A stretch of DNA of 64,000 nucleotides from Lysinibacillus sp. FSL K6-0232 (GCF_038008325.1 NZ_JBBOYW010000001.1:3441501-3505500), one strand, 5' to 3'; positions 1-9,436 are shown, numbered from the stretch's first letter. Program-made: numbers and translations. Notes: generated by a model not told the origin, from the sequence alone.

Positions 1-418
1 GCAAGATGGACGTTTCTTCGATATGATGAAAGTCATCCCATACGAGCACCATCGTGTGTGAAATGCGATGTAGCCCGTTGATGAGCGCAGCAATCAGTGA
101 CACACCCGATGGATCTTCTGCGACATGACGAAGGACGTCCTGTTGGTCAAAAGACGGATAAGCTTGTTTTAACGCTGCAATGGTATGTGCCCAGAAGCGC
201 GTGCGATCATTATCCCCTTGATCAAGCGAGACCCAGGCGACGGGATTTTCCAGCGTCATCACCCATTCGCCGAGCAATGTCGTTTTGCCATACCCGGCTG
301 GTGCTGTGATCAAAGTAAGTGTGCGCTCCAAACCTTCATGTAAACGATGAATGAGGCGTGAACGCACGACCAGCTCGCTTCGTGATTGGGGAATATGAAG
401 TTTCGTGGCTATGATCAT
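1..418 (-). CDS. LuxR/MalT-like ATP-binding transcriptional regulator, N-terminal part (cut by window edge)
   Basis: The minus strand is open from an ATG at 418 to the window edge, about 139 codons. It begins MIATKLHIPQSRSELV and then has a Walker A motif in the context APAGYGKTTLLGEW (about residues 36-49), followed by VAWVSLDQGDND and, near the edge, a Walker B-like LVWDDFHH. This is the N-terminal signature of the large STAND-type MalT/LuxR regulators of about 850 residues, which carry a C-terminal LuxR helix-turn-helix and bind an inducer. The C-terminus lies outside the window. A GGGAGGGG ribosome site stands just upstream of the ATG. The inducer cannot be told from this part. Confidence 0.8.
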   Translation of the reverse strand, partial: MIIATKLHIPQSRSELVVRSRLIHRLHEGLERTLTLITAPAGYGKTTLLGEWVMTLENPVAWVSLDQGDNDRTRFWAHTIAALKQAYPSFDQQDVLRHVAEDPSGVSLIAALINGLHRISHTMVLVWDDFHHIEETSIL

Positions 419-588
419 GGTTTGACCCCTCCCTTATTTGACAATCGTCATGAGATATGAACATTTTTTCTATTATTTTACCAAAAAACTTTTATTTAGG
501 TAGGGCCTTATCGGAGCATGTCAAATCACTTCGATCGACAATGCTGGGGGTACTATTAACTTGAAATAGAATGGAGTACATCTTTCCG

Positions 589-1758
589 CTAGTCGATGAC
601 AGGAAGGCGGACGATAAAGCCTTTCATCGTTTGCTCACGACTGTATTCAATCGTTCCCTCATGCTTTTTAATAATGGATAACGCTATGGATAGACCTAGC
701 CCTGTGCCTGCCTTGTTCTTCGTTCTACCTTCCGAAGTTCTGTAAAACGGTTCAAAGATAAACGGAATGTGTTTTTCATCTATGCCATCTCCGGTGTCCA
801 TGATAGAAATGAAACACTCTCCTTCTTAACTTGCACACGTGATGATCACTTTTCCTTGTGGCTTGTTGTACATAATAGCGTTCTCGACCAGATTGCTGAT
901 GGCTCTCTGGATTAAAATATCGTTCCCATATATCTCAACATCAGGATGGATGTGGATTTCAATAGAAATTGTCTGTGTTGAAGCTAAATCGTTTAATTCA
1001 CTCACGACTTTACGGATCATTGAACCCACTTCAATCACATCCTTATCCGGGTCATTATTTTTAGCCAGAACGAGCAGTTCATTGACCATATGATTCATTC
1101 GTTTTAACGTCTTTTCAAAAATGTCCGAGAGCTGCCGATAATCTGCCAAAGTTGCGGATGGATCACTCCTCAAGACTTCCAGATTCGTCTTCAAAATCGT
1201 CAAGGGAGTTCTAAATTCATGAGCGGCATTGGCCATAAAACGTTCTTGCTGCTGGAAGGCATGTTCTAATTTTTTCAGCATGGTATTGAACGATTCCGTT
1301 AATTCTTTCAATTCATCATTGGGCAGTTCCTTAACAGGAAGCTGCACGGACAAATCATTGGCATTGATTTTCATAAGTCGTTCACTCAATAAACGCACCG
1401 GCCACAGACTTCTTTTGGAGAGATAAAACGCCCCGACCCCACCTAATATAATCATGATGAGCAGGCAGATCAGCGAAAAAAGGAGAACTTGTCCTTTAAA
1501 TGCAATCAATTCAGATGAAAAGCTTACATCCGATCTGAGCATCCCCTCTTCGTTTACCTGATTCACTTCAATGGTGGGTACGATCACTTCATGATCTTGT
1601 TGAAGTAGCATATCATTTGGCTTCACATGAACAGCAGGAAGCATAATTTGAACAAAAACATTGAGCGAAACCAACAGAAACACGCCTGTCAATATGATTA
1701 AACCCAGGTTCCACAACACGATTCTTCCAGCCAATGTGAGCCGCTTGCTTTTCATCAT
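589..1758 (-). pseudogene. Sensor histidine kinase with an in-frame stop inside the ATPase domain
   Basis: Membrane sensor kinase paired with the adjacent response regulator; its start overlaps the regulator's stop by 4 bases. From the N-terminus it shows a membrane segment (about 12-35), an extracytoplasmic loop, a second membrane segment (about 90-113), a HAMP linker, the phospho-acceptor motif AHEFRTPL (about residue 180) and the N-box region NLVENAIMYNK. A TAA codon at 826-828 then interrupts the frame. The same frame continues past it as FISIMDTGDGID (G1 box), FEPFYRTSEG and GTGLGLSI (G2 box) to a natural stop at 589. Only one codon is wrong and there is no frameshift. The product would be a kinase cut before its ATP-lid motifs, or the stop is a recent mutation or sequencing error. 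Confidence 0.85.
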
Positions 1759-2444
1759 TTTGATAACCTCTCAATTTGTTTGTTCAGTCGATAGCCGTAC
1801 CCTGGCACCGTATTCAAAAAGTTTGCATGGATAACGGATCTTATCTTACTACGCAAAGTCGTAATATGTACCCTGACGGAATTGGAAAAAGGGTCCGCAT
1901 GCTGATCCCACACATGTTCAACCAATTCTTCGGACGAGACAACTCGATCAGGATGAGATAAAAAATACTGTAATAAGGCAAACTCCTTACGAGTAAGGGT
2001 CAGCTGTTGCCCAGCACAAGTTACTGTCATCGTGATCGGATTCAACTCGATAGGGCCATAGGTGAGCAGCGGGCTTTCTCGTAAAAGATCACGTCTCAAT
2101 AAGGCGCGTATTCTTGCTTTCAGTTCTTCAAAATCAAATGGTTTACCAAGATAATCGTCCGCTCCCAAATTCAATCCTTTCACACGAGAAGATGTATCAG
2201 AAAGCGCTGTTAGAATCAGCACTCTGATTTGTTTGGACAGATGTCGTATGTGTTGCAGCACGTCTAACCCATTCCTATCTGGCAAGTTTAAATCCAAGAT
2301 GATGATATCGTAGGCATGGATTTCCGCCAGGTGACAGCCTTCTTCTCCATCTAATGCAATATCTACCGCAAATCCTTCCATTTCCAATCCTTTTTTAATC
2401 GCATTGGCCAAATCTTGCTCATCTTCAATTACCAGCATCCGCAT
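1755..2444 (-). CDS. OmpR/PhoB-type response regulator
   Basis: Two-component response regulator, a DNA-binding transcription factor of 229 residues. The receiver domain shows the acidic pair (E7, D8), the phospho-acceptor D51 in ILDLNLPDRNG, T79 and K101 in GADDYLGKPF. The C-terminal half is a winged-helix Trans_reg_C domain ending VPGYGYRL. The start is placed at the ATG at 2444 because GAGGTGAG lies 5-8 bases upstream; an in-frame ATG 18 bases earlier has no such site. The gene overlaps the kinase by ATGA and lies about 50 bases downstream of the secreted-protein gene, so secreted protein, regulator and kinase probably form one transcript. The target genes are not visible. Confidence 0.9.
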   Translation of the reverse strand: MRMLVIEDEQDLANAIKKGLEMEGFAVDIALDGEEGCHLAEIHAYDIIILDLNLPDRNGLDVLQHIRHLSKQIRVLILTALSDTSSRVKGLNLGADDYLGKPFDFEELKARIRALLRRDLLRESPLLTYGPIELNPITMTVTCAGQQLTLTRKEFALLQYFLSHPDRVVSSEELVEHVWDQHADPFSNSVRVHITTLRSKIRSVIHANFLNTVPGYGYRLNKQIERLSK

Positions 2445-2492
2445 CTTTTGCTCACCTCTCATAAAACAATGTAGTCGGGGAATGGTTTTTGT

Positions 2493-3104
2493 TTAGATCG
2501 TGATATTTCCGGTGACTGTCACTTGATGGGTATCCGTATTGTAAATCCCCACTCGATAGTTGTCAGCGACATTCACTACAAAGGTTCGACTATCGGCACC
2601 GCCTGTAAAGTTCACATAAAAAAATGTATTGTCCGAGTCGATTAAACCAACTCGAAGTGTAGCGTCCCGAGGCAGCCATGTCAATGATATGGTTACCTCT
2701 TCGTTCCGAGTCAAATACCACGGGTTTCCAGACCCATCACTTATTGTGGCAAGTGATGATCCCGGCAAGTTGAAGTTAACCGGATAAGTAGCCTGTACAC
2801 CAACATCGTCAGAATCCCCAAGATTCAATTCAATGATGTTTTCCTCTGATAGTTGAATTTTGTGTACCGGCTGCCCGTCCACAGTGACATCACTTGAAGT
2901 TGGGTTTGTGTCATTCACTTGAGAAATTGCTTGTTGATTTACTGTAACAGCTCCAGAAGACTGACCCGAAATATCCTCTGACTTCGAAACAACATCACTC
3001 GTTTGAACCGTTACTGGCAGCGCATCATTTGCCAAGGCAAATGCGGTCATGGGCAACACGGTTATCAACAAAACAGCCGTAATTAAAAAACGTTTCATTC
3101 TCAT
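2493..3104 (-). CDS. Secreted protein of unknown function
   Basis: Predicted exported protein of about 203 residues. It has a typical signal peptide (MRMKRF, then a hydrophobic stretch ending near MTAFALAND), a Ser/Thr/Asp-rich linker and a C-terminal beta-rich part from about residue 115 (YLTRNEEVTISLTWLP) resembling small extracellular beta-sandwich domains. The start at 3104 is chosen because GAGGTG precedes it; an in-frame GTG 9 bases upstream overlaps that ribosome site. It is first in line with the two-component genes, so it may be an accessory or target of that system (inference). No catalytic motif was recognised. Confidence 0.7.
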   Translation of the reverse strand: MRMKRFLITAVLLITVLPMTAFALANDALPVTVQTSDVVSKSEDISGQSSGAVTVNQQAISQVNDTNPTSSDVTVDGQPVHKIQLSEENIIELNLGDSDDVGVQATYPVNFNLPGSSLATISDGSGNPWYLTRNEEVTISLTWLPRDATLRVGLIDSDNTFFYVNFTGGADSRTFVVNVADNYRVGIYNTDTHQVTVTGNITI

Positions 3105-3179
3105 TTTTTTCACCTCATTTTTTCTTTTCCCCGACTACTTTACCACAGTGTATTTGATCTGTTGTTAAATTTTTGTTAA

Positions 3180-3740
3180 GACAGCTGTATTTCAGAAAAA
3201 GAGGAAGTCAGCTGAGGAACTTCTGGGGCTAGAACGATGCTTACGGTTATCGAGGCAGTCACGAGCCCCATCAAACATGATACTGTCCACCCAAACCTGC
3301 CAGTAAAACCGGTAGCTTTTCCGATGACAACCGGCAGTCGATCCGTTAAATCCACGACGATCTGACAGAGTCACCGCCGTAGATGGCGGGGAAGCAGATA
3401 GAGAAGAGTCAGTACATGATCGCAAGGCCCAAATAAAATTCGCGCGAGTGTGCGCCCATGTTGAGGGATACGATCAAATTCGCCTTGCCGATCCGATTGT
3501 TAACGCCGGAGCGCCCGCGGGCGTTAGACCGACGGAAACAGCCGCCTCGGGTTGTCCACGCGCACACCTTCCTGTCTTCAGATCGGCCCCGTACCACCAC
3601 CCCATTTTCGTTCTCGACGGACTAGGGGAGTTCGTTTACAAACAGAATAGTCACGCGATCCGCAAAGCCGAATTGTTCTGCCTGATTTTGCAGACGGTGT
3701 ACAAATATGAGGTCAACGGGCTACCCTCTTTTTTTTCTAA
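3180..3740 (-). other. Decayed coding-like stretch, unidentified
   Basis: The gap between the secreted protein and gerAA (3105-4055) holds a GC-richer stretch. On the minus strand it reads like protein only in short pieces spread over different frames: an open piece containing IFVHRLQNQAEQFGFADRV, another with IVSLNMGAHSREFYLGLA, and a hydrophobic piece with RFGWTVSCLMGLVTASIT. Stops and frame changes separate them. This looks like a degraded gene, possibly for a membrane protein, but the family was not recognised. Nothing else was seen up to 4030. Confidence 0.25.
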
Positions 3741-4055
3741 TCGATAATCTATAAATCATGAATAAGAGAGTCGTATTTACGTTAGATCATCCAACTTTGG
3801 CGAATGCTGCGAGCGAATCTATAATAGCCTGCTTCTTCCTTCATGCCAGCAAGTACGAAAAGTTTGTTCAAGAATACTGCAGCAGTTGCGGTCATGTACT
3901 AGATATCTTCATTGATCGAATAACTTAGTAATGTCGTAACCGAATCTTGATTTCACCTCACGATAATTTGCAACAGCATAACTGCCAATGGAATAAGAAT
4001 CCACCCAATAGGAAATAATGATAATGATGAGATGTGAGAATCTGGAGGTTCGTCG

Positions 4056-5522
4056 ATGGCAAGAAAAAAACAAAATCAATCGATCAAGAATGATTTTTTC
4101 GGAGACATTCAATCAGCCCTTGGGTTACCCCCGGACTTGGTCTGCCGATCCTTGTTTGTCCAAGGGGAACAAACCGTGCAGTGCGTATATCTGGAATCGA
4201 TGGTCAATAAAAAAACGATTGACGAATATATTTTGAAATCGTTCACGGAAAATACGTTTTCCGAAGGGGAAGCGCCTCTTTCCGCCGAAAGCGGTTTTTT
4301 GCGCGAATTTTCCTTTTCCGATCCATATGAACAGTTGCGGGAACATGCCGTAAAAGCTCTCCTGGCAGGCCATTGCGCACTAACCGATTTTTCAAGGGAG
4401 CGCGTTTGTCTCATCAATGTGACCGAATCCAAACAACGCTCCATTGAAGAACCGAAGTCGGAATCGACCATTCGCGGGCCGCACGAAGGCTTTACGGAAA
4501 GCATTCTGACCAATGTGGGGCTTGTCCGCAAAAGAATCCGCAACCCATTCCTCCGGTTTGATAAAATGAACATCGGCAATCAAACCGGGACGACTTTGCT
4601 TATGGTGTACATGGAGAACCTCGCCCCGGAATCGCTGGTCCGGGAAGTGCGCGGCAGATTGTCAGCCATCCGGACGGACAGTGTGCTGGAAAGCGCTTAT
4701 GTGGAGGAATTCATCCAGGACCGGATTTGGTCTCCTTTTCCGACGCTTACCAACACCGAGCGCCCAGATATGGTAGCTGCCCAGTTGCTGGATGGTAAAG
4801 TGGCCGTAATGGTGGACGGAACGCCCAACGTCCTGCTTGCCCCCATGACGTTTTTCGAGTTTTTCAGTTCTCCTGAAGATTATTATCAGCGGGCGGACAT
4901 CGCCACGTTTATTCGCTGGATTCGGTTGATTTCCTTTTTTACGGCCGTGTTCGTCCCTTCCTTGTATGTCGCGGCCACGACGTTCCACCAGGAACTGATC
5001 CCGACCCAACTTCTGATCAGTTTGTCCGCCCAGCGGGAAGGGGTTCCCTTCCCCGCCATCTTCGAAGTGTTGTTAATGGAAGTCGTGTTTGAAATTATCC
5101 GGGAAGCGGGGCTGCGCATGCCGCGGGCGGTCGGACAGGCGCTTTCGATCGTGGGGGCGATTGTACTGGGGCAGGCGGCGGTGGAAGCCGGTCTTATTTC
5201 CGCCGCGATTGTCATTGTCGTAGCCATAACCGGCATCACCAATTTTGTCGTTCCGGTTTACAGCTTCGGCATATCACAACGCCTGCTTCGCTTTTCGTTC
5301 GTGCTGTTGGCCGGCTTTATGGGCCTTTTTGGCATTTTATGCGGTGCCCTGTTTCTGGTTGCCCATCTGGTGTCGCTTAAGTCATTTGGCGTTCCTTACT
5401 TCACTCCCGCTTCCCCGTCCATAGGAACCGATTGGAAAGATGTGTTGGTGCGGCTGCCCCGGCCCTGGCTGGATCCGAACGGTCTGCCCGGATATATTCG
5501 GAATATGAAGAGAAAAAGGTAA
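4056..5522 (+). CDS. gerAA: GerA-family spore germination protein, A subunit
   Basis: A subunit of a nutrient-germinant receptor in the inner spore membrane, 488 residues, the usual family length. A soluble N-terminal domain of about 280 residues (VNKKTIDEYILKSF; GFTESILTNVGLVRKRIR; DRPD-like TERPDMVAAQLLDGKVAVMVDGTP) is followed by a membrane domain with about five hydrophobic segments (FFTAVFVPSLYVAATTFH through AGFMGLFGILCGALFLVAHL). GGAGG stands 7 bases before the ATG. It is first in the gerA A-C-B operon, 15 bases before the C subunit. The gene symbol is used in the generic sense; the paralogue (GerA, GerB or GerK type) and germinant cannot be assigned from sequence alone. Confidence 0.92.
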   Translation: MARKKQNQSIKNDFFGDIQSALGLPPDLVCRSLFVQGEQTVQCVYLESMVNKKTIDEYILKSFTENTFSEGEAPLSAESGFLREFSFSDPYEQLREHAVKALLAGHCALTDFSRERVCLINVTESKQRSIEEPKSESTIRGPHEGFTESILTNVGLVRKRIRNPFLRFDKMNIGNQTGTTLLMVYMENLAPESLVREVRGRLSAIRTDSVLESAYVEEFIQDRIWSPFPTLTNTERPDMVAAQLLDGKVAVMVDGTPNVLLAPMTFFEFFSSPEDYYQRADIATFIRWIRLISFFTAVFVPSLYVAATTFHQELIPTQLLISLSAQREGVPFPAIFEVLLMEVVFEIIREAGLRMPRAVGQALSIVGAIVLGQAAVEAGLISAAIVIVVAITGITNFVVPVYSFGISQRLLRFSFVLLAGFMGLFGILCGALFLVAHLVSLKSFGVPYFTPASPSIGTDWKDVLVRLPRPWLDPNGLPGYIRNMKRKR

Positions 5523-5537
5523 TCTGGAGGAACAAAC

Positions 5538-6722
5538 ATGACCAACCGGTATGCAACGGGTCTGTTCACTCTGATGATGTTTACCGCCCTGCTTACGGCT
5601 TGCTGGGACAAATCGGAGATGAACGAACTGGCCCTGGTCAGTATGGTGGGGGTGGACAGCGACCCGGAGAGCGACAAAATAACCGTGTATTACCAGATCA
5701 TCAACCCGCTCAGCGGCACTTCCGCCAAAGGTACGCCGGGAGGCGAACAAGCCCCTGTGTACACTTACGAAATCAGTGGATCGTCTTTTGGAGAAATCAA
5801 ATCTACGATTTACAAAATGTTGCCGCGCAAGTTATTTATGGCCCACTGCAAGGTGCTGCTCGTTTCCCAGCGGGCCGCCAAACAAGACATACTCGATATT
5901 GTCAACTTTATCGAAATGCAACTCAACGGCCGCTCGTCGGTCCCGATGCTGATCGTCGACGGACCGTTATCTCAGGTCATGAGAACATTAACTCCCCTGG
6001 AGCGGGTGCCGTCTGACACGATCGATTCCAGGATCGACCTGCTGATCCGGAATTCGCTCCTGGTGGGAAAACAGATCAAGGTCAGTGATGTGATTGAACG
6101 AATGGAAAAGTCGGATACGATCGTATTACCGTTGATCACCGGAATGGCAGAGGCACCTTCTACCAACAGCGGGGAAACATCGGCGGATATCGACGCCAAT
6201 CAAAATAACTTTATCATTGGAAGTGGAGCGGTTTTCCATGATTATCGCATGGCGGGCAAACTGAATGATACGCAGCTGGTCTGGTACCATTTGCTAAATG
6301 GCGATCGAGGTCGCCACGTGCGACAGTTTCAGATGGAAGGAAAACAGGTATCCGTGGAATTGAGACTGGTTCGCATAAAACGTGAGGTCTTCTGGAAATC
6401 CGACCAACCTGTCGTTCGGATCCACTTGGATCTCGAACTATCCACTGCCTATACAATCGAGTTCGTCCCGAAGTCTCGGAACGAAGTGAAGAGACTTGAG
6501 AACAGACTGAATCAGATCATAGCAGACGAGTCGCTTGCTTTCTATCAAATGATAAGGGAGCGTGGCTGGGATCTGCTAAGCATCAAGGACTTGTTGCGCA
6601 AACAAACGCCAAATCATCCGGATATCGACCAAGCGGCGAAAAATGCACAAATTGAGATTCGTGCAAATACCCGGCTGCTCCGAACGGGAAGCATGAGTCA
6701 ACCTTATGGAGGGACAAGATGA
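5538..6722 (+). CDS. gerAC: Ger(x)C-family germination lipoprotein, C subunit
   Basis: Lipoprotein subunit of the germinant receptor, 394 residues. A lipoprotein signal peptide has the lipobox LLTAC, with the lipidated cysteine at residue 22, followed by WDKSEMNELALV as in Ger(x)C proteins. The mature part contains VDGPLSQVMRTLTPLERVP and the C-terminal region beginning AVFHDYRMAGKLND and ending with a long helix (RLENRLNQIIADE). GGAGG lies 7 bases before the ATG. Its last four bases (ATGA) overlap the start of the B subunit, which indicates translational coupling. Confidence 0.92.
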   Translation: MTNRYATGLFTLMMFTALLTACWDKSEMNELALVSMVGVDSDPESDKITVYYQIINPLSGTSAKGTPGGEQAPVYTYEISGSSFGEIKSTIYKMLPRKLFMAHCKVLLVSQRAAKQDILDIVNFIEMQLNGRSSVPMLIVDGPLSQVMRTLTPLERVPSDTIDSRIDLLIRNSLLVGKQIKVSDVIERMEKSDTIVLPLITGMAEAPSTNSGETSADIDANQNNFIIGSGAVFHDYRMAGKLNDTQLVWYHLLNGDRGRHVRQFQMEGKQVSVELRLVRIKREVFWKSDQPVVRIHLDLELSTAYTIEFVPKSRNEVKRLENRLNQIIADESLAFYQMIRERGWDLLSIKDLLRKQTPNHPDIDQAAKNAQIEIRANTRLLRTGSMSQPYGGTR

Positions 6723-7810
6723 AGCCAATGATTTCCCGATTCCAGTTTTATCTGCTGACAATCAATTATATCCTCGGAACCACCCTTTTCGTGCTGATCG
6801 GGCGGCTGGTCGTACAGGCGGGACAGGATGCCTGGCTCATGCCCTTGTGGGCAGGAAGTTTTGGCATACTCGTCGGTCTGTTCTGGATTTTTCTTTTCCG
6901 ATATTACCCGGGCAAAAGTCTGGTGCAAATCCCGCTGGAAGCTTGGGGACGTTATCTGGGAACACTAGTTTCCGTCCTGTATTTTCTTTATTTCTGTATT
7001 TTGGCTGGATGGGCTCTTCGAAATTTAAGCGATTTTTTAAATGGAACCATCATGCCGGAGACGCCGAAAACCGTTTTTCACGTCATGTTTTTGCTTGTCG
7101 CCTTTTACACGGTCGCTCAGGGGACGGAAGCCATCGGACGATTAAATCAAATCATTACTCCGTTTTTGTTCTTCCCGTTCTGGTTTGTTCTGTTGCTGGC
7201 AATGGTGAACTGGGATTGGGGAAGACTTCAGCCAGCTTTCCATTCCGGCCTGGGTACCATTTTGCAATACCATTCCTTTTTGGGCTTTCCCTATATGGAA
7301 ACTATTGTGCTCACGATATTGTTTCCGCTGGTCAAACAGGGGGCAACACGCCCCTTTTTGCTTGGGTTGATAACCGCTTCCGTTTCTCTTAGCATGACCT
7401 TGTTTATGATTATCGGTTTATTAGGAGTGGAGAGGGCGTCACAACTTACCTTTCCAGTGTATACGACCGTGCAGGAAATTTCCATCGGAGAGGTGATCGT
7501 CAACATCCATTCCATTATCTCCGTTATTTTACTGATTCTGATTTTTATCAAGCTGTTGGTACTCGTTTACGGATCTTCCGAAACGCTGCGTCAAGTATTT
7601 CGTCCAAAAACCCGGTGGCCTCATTTTCTGGGTTTGACGATTTTGTTGTCGGCAACCGCTCTGTCCATCTATGAAAACCCGATCCAAAACGAGGAATGGG
7701 ATGAAAAATATACATTCATATATGACAGTTTCTTTGTTCTACTGATCCCCTTTTTGTTGCTAGTGACAACATGGGTCAAACGCACGTTCGAGAAGCGAAA
7801 AGGAGGGTGA
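6719..7810 (+). CDS. gerAB: GerAB-type endospore germination permease, B subunit
   Basis: Integral membrane subunit of the germinant receptor, belonging to the APC-superfamily spore permeases and thought to bind the germinant. It has 363 residues, with about ten hydrophobic segments from FQFYLLTINYILGTTLFVL to SFFVLLIPFLLLVTTWV. GGAGG ends 7 bases before the ATG. Translation is coupled to the C subunit by ATGA overlap. The order A-C-B differs from the A-B-C order of the B. subtilis gerA operon and matches the gerK arrangement. Confidence 0.92.
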   Translation: MKPMISRFQFYLLTINYILGTTLFVLIGRLVVQAGQDAWLMPLWAGSFGILVGLFWIFLFRYYPGKSLVQIPLEAWGRYLGTLVSVLYFLYFCILAGWALRNLSDFLNGTIMPETPKTVFHVMFLLVAFYTVAQGTEAIGRLNQIITPFLFFPFWFVLLLAMVNWDWGRLQPAFHSGLGTILQYHSFLGFPYMETIVLTILFPLVKQGATRPFLLGLITASVSLSMTLFMIIGLLGVERASQLTFPVYTTVQEISIGEVIVNIHSIISVILLILIFIKLLVLVYGSSETLRQVFRPKTRWPHFLGLTILLSATALSIYENPIQNEEWDEKYTFIYDSFFVLLIPFLLLVTTWVKRTFEKRKGG

Positions 7811-7811
7811 A

Positions 7812-8036
7812 TTGAACATGTTGATGCTTCACATCCTGCTGGCGCCTTTGATAGGTTTACCGATGTTGGGATTGCTTCGAAAGAGACTTTATCGGGATGC
7901 AGCAGTTTTTGGGGCTGTATCTGTTATTGGATACGGATTATGGATTTGTATCGTGAATCATCGTCCTTTTATCATTACGATTTTTATTGAAAGAATGATT
8001 GAAATGTTAAAATCCATTTCAACGATGATGATATAA
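7812..8036 (+). CDS. Small two-segment membrane protein, candidate germinant-receptor D subunit
   Basis: Last gene of the ger operon, 74 residues, one base after gerAB. It has two hydrophobic segments (LMLHILLAPLIGLPMLGLL and AAVFGAVSVIGYGLWICIV) separated by the basic RKRLYRD. Small two-segment D proteins encoded beside gerA-type operons are known in Bacillus and modulate germination; assignment to them rests on position, size and topology only. Two starts are possible: the TTG at 7812, 5 bases after GGAGG, or the in-frame ATG at 7818, 11 bases after it. Confidence 0.65.
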   Translation: MNMLMLHILLAPLIGLPMLGLLRKRLYRDAAVFGAVSVIGYGLWICIVNHRPFIITIFIERMIEMLKSISTMMI

Positions 8037-8044
8037 ACGTAGAA

Positions 8045-8069
8045 TGGGAAGTTTTCCGGGTTCTTCCCA
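8045..8069 (+). terminator. Possible ger operon terminator hairpin
   Basis: TGGGAAG and CTTCCCA form a 7-bp stem just after the last ger gene. The T-run after it is very short, so this is a weak rho-independent terminator at best. Confidence 0.35.
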
Positions 8070-8110
8070 GTTTAGTACCACTATGATCCGCCAATCCTTG
8101 TGATAGGAAC

Positions 8111-8347
8111 TTAGCAGGAGATATGAAGGATGACTGAAAACAAATGATTACTAGCGGCAAAATTAATGCTTATAATAAACCGTTCCTTCATACCAGCCTT
8201 GTAGCCAGATTCTAGGGTACTGATTTTGAACGGGTTGATCTCGTGCGGAATAACCATTTCATAGATTTCCCTATCAAATAATACTTCTGTCGGAGGAAAG
8301 CAAGAAGTGAAGTCACTATAATCATAATTAAATAACCAAGCATTAAA
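8111..8347 (-). other. Open fragment without start, possible gene remnant at the prophage border
   Basis: The 8040-8400 gap contains one minus-strand frame open for about 79 codons with no usable start. It contains NYDYSDFTSCFPPTEVLFDR and EIYEMVIPHEINPFK. In another frame an ATG at about 8367, with a good GGAGG, gives only six codons (MILKIV). Composition looks coding-like but the family was not recognised. It may be the remains of the gene that followed the amidoligase in the intact phage, or host DNA at the border. Confidence 0.25.
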
Positions 8348-8401
8348 CTATTTTCAAAATCATTGTAATCCTCCTTCTTAGCTTTGTGGGTTAGGGGCAG
8401 T

Positions 8402-9301
8402 TCAGGCCGCCCGAAACCGCCATGCAGCTGAACCCGAAAGTGCTGCAGTCAAATGCTCTCTGCAGTTTGCAAATTCATCTCCAATGAAACCAATCCGGTT
8501 TAGGGAGGTCCTCATAGCAAACTTCTCATTTTCAACCTGTAGTTTCTTGCTGGAAGCACATTTTTGGGTTAAAGCCTGATGGTTTAACGCAAGGGCAAGC
8601 ACTATGTAGCTTCTAATTTTTCCCGCATGAAGTTCGCTGTTAAAGCCTCGAAGCTCAATTGTCCCATTGCCGTTAAAAAAGCTGTGCAGGTTGAGGAAAT
8701 GGTAGCGGCTGTTGTGATAATGAGTGCTTCTACTCTCGCTGTAACCTTCGTACCAAATGTCCTCAATTTGTCTCATGGTTTTAGGCTTTTTACGGTTCAT
8801 CTTCTCAACCAAAATGCTGTCCATCTTTTTGCAGTAATTCATTCTCTGCGGTGCAATCTGAAGTGCTTTATAAAATAAGTCATTTTTGCTTGCAATGATA
8901 TTTACAAAGTTTCGAATGCTTCGTGGGGTATGTTCAGCACCGTCTAGATGAATGTGAATTCCGCAAGATGTATTTGTAAAGGCTCCAGCTTTGCGAAGCT
9001 TTCTTACTAGCTCTTGCAAAGTTTCAATGTCCTTCCGGTAGGTTAGGATTGGGCTAACCAGCTCAACACTATAATCTCTACCTGCAGCTACTTTTCTTCT
9101 ACCTTCTTTTCTTTGGCAGTTGATGCTCCCATCGTACATAAACTTCCACACTCGACCATCTGAAGTTTTTACCTTCTTGGTGTCGTAGTAAGTCCCGCCT
9201 TCACTGTAAATGCCTTGCAAAAACTCTGCAGCGACTCTAGCCGCCCTTTCCCTTGTAATCCCTGTAAATTCAATCTCAATCCCGAATTTTGCACTTAACA
9301 T
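8402..9301 (-). CDS. Phage-type amidoligase
   Basis: Putative amidoligase of the glutamine-synthetase-like fold (Amidoligase_2 type), 299 residues, expected to make ATP-dependent amide bonds. Family-like motifs are FGIEIEFTGI at the N-terminus (conserved acidic pair), VELVSPIL (E in the second strand), the metal-site-like CGIHIHLDG (about 113-121) and IELRGFNSEL (about 218). It is the last intact gene of the prophage remnant in the direction of transcription. The terminase large subunit and structural genes that would normally follow are absent. Its target (peptide, cell wall or phage protein) is unknown. Confidence 0.8.
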   Translation of the reverse strand: MLSAKFGIEIEFTGITRERAARVAAEFLQGIYSEGGTYYDTKKVKTSDGRVWKFMYDGSINCQRKEGRRKVAAGRDYSVELVSPILTYRKDIETLQELVRKLRKAGAFTNTSCGIHIHLDGAEHTPRSIRNFVNIIASKNDLFYKALQIAPQRMNYCKKMDSILVEKMNRKKPKTMRQIEDIWYEGYSESRSTHYHNSRYHFLNLHSFFNGNGTIELRGFNSELHAGKIRSYIVLALALNHQALTQKCASSKKLQVENEKFAMRTSLNRIGFIGDEFANCREHLTAALSGSAAWRFRAA

Positions 9302-9330
9302 CGTGTCTCGCTCCTTTTAAAGTGTGTTTG

Positions 9331-9392
9331 TCCTTTCGGCATGTACATATATCACTCTAAAAGGCTTATATAGCAAGACAATTCTGCAATAC
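9331..9392 (-). promoter_or_regulatory. Promoter-like repeat element in front of the amidoligase
   Basis: On the minus strand this reads TTGCTA, 17 bases including AGCCTTTTAGAGT, then GATATATGTA, about 40 bases before the amidoligase start. The block TTTAGAGTGATATATGTA (reverse of 9344-9361) is repeated exactly in front of the gene at 9664-10452. It fits a -35/-10 pair with 17-bp spacing. Confidence 0.5.
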
Positions 9393-9436
9393 AAATCTAC
9401 ATATTTACTGCCATATTGGGCTTAAAATGTGTATTT

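Noticed and set aside
4109-5750. Several minus-strand frames of 60-160 codons in the ger operon
   Set aside because: They lie antisense to the clearly coding gerAA and gerAC genes and have no ribosome sites or family likeness.
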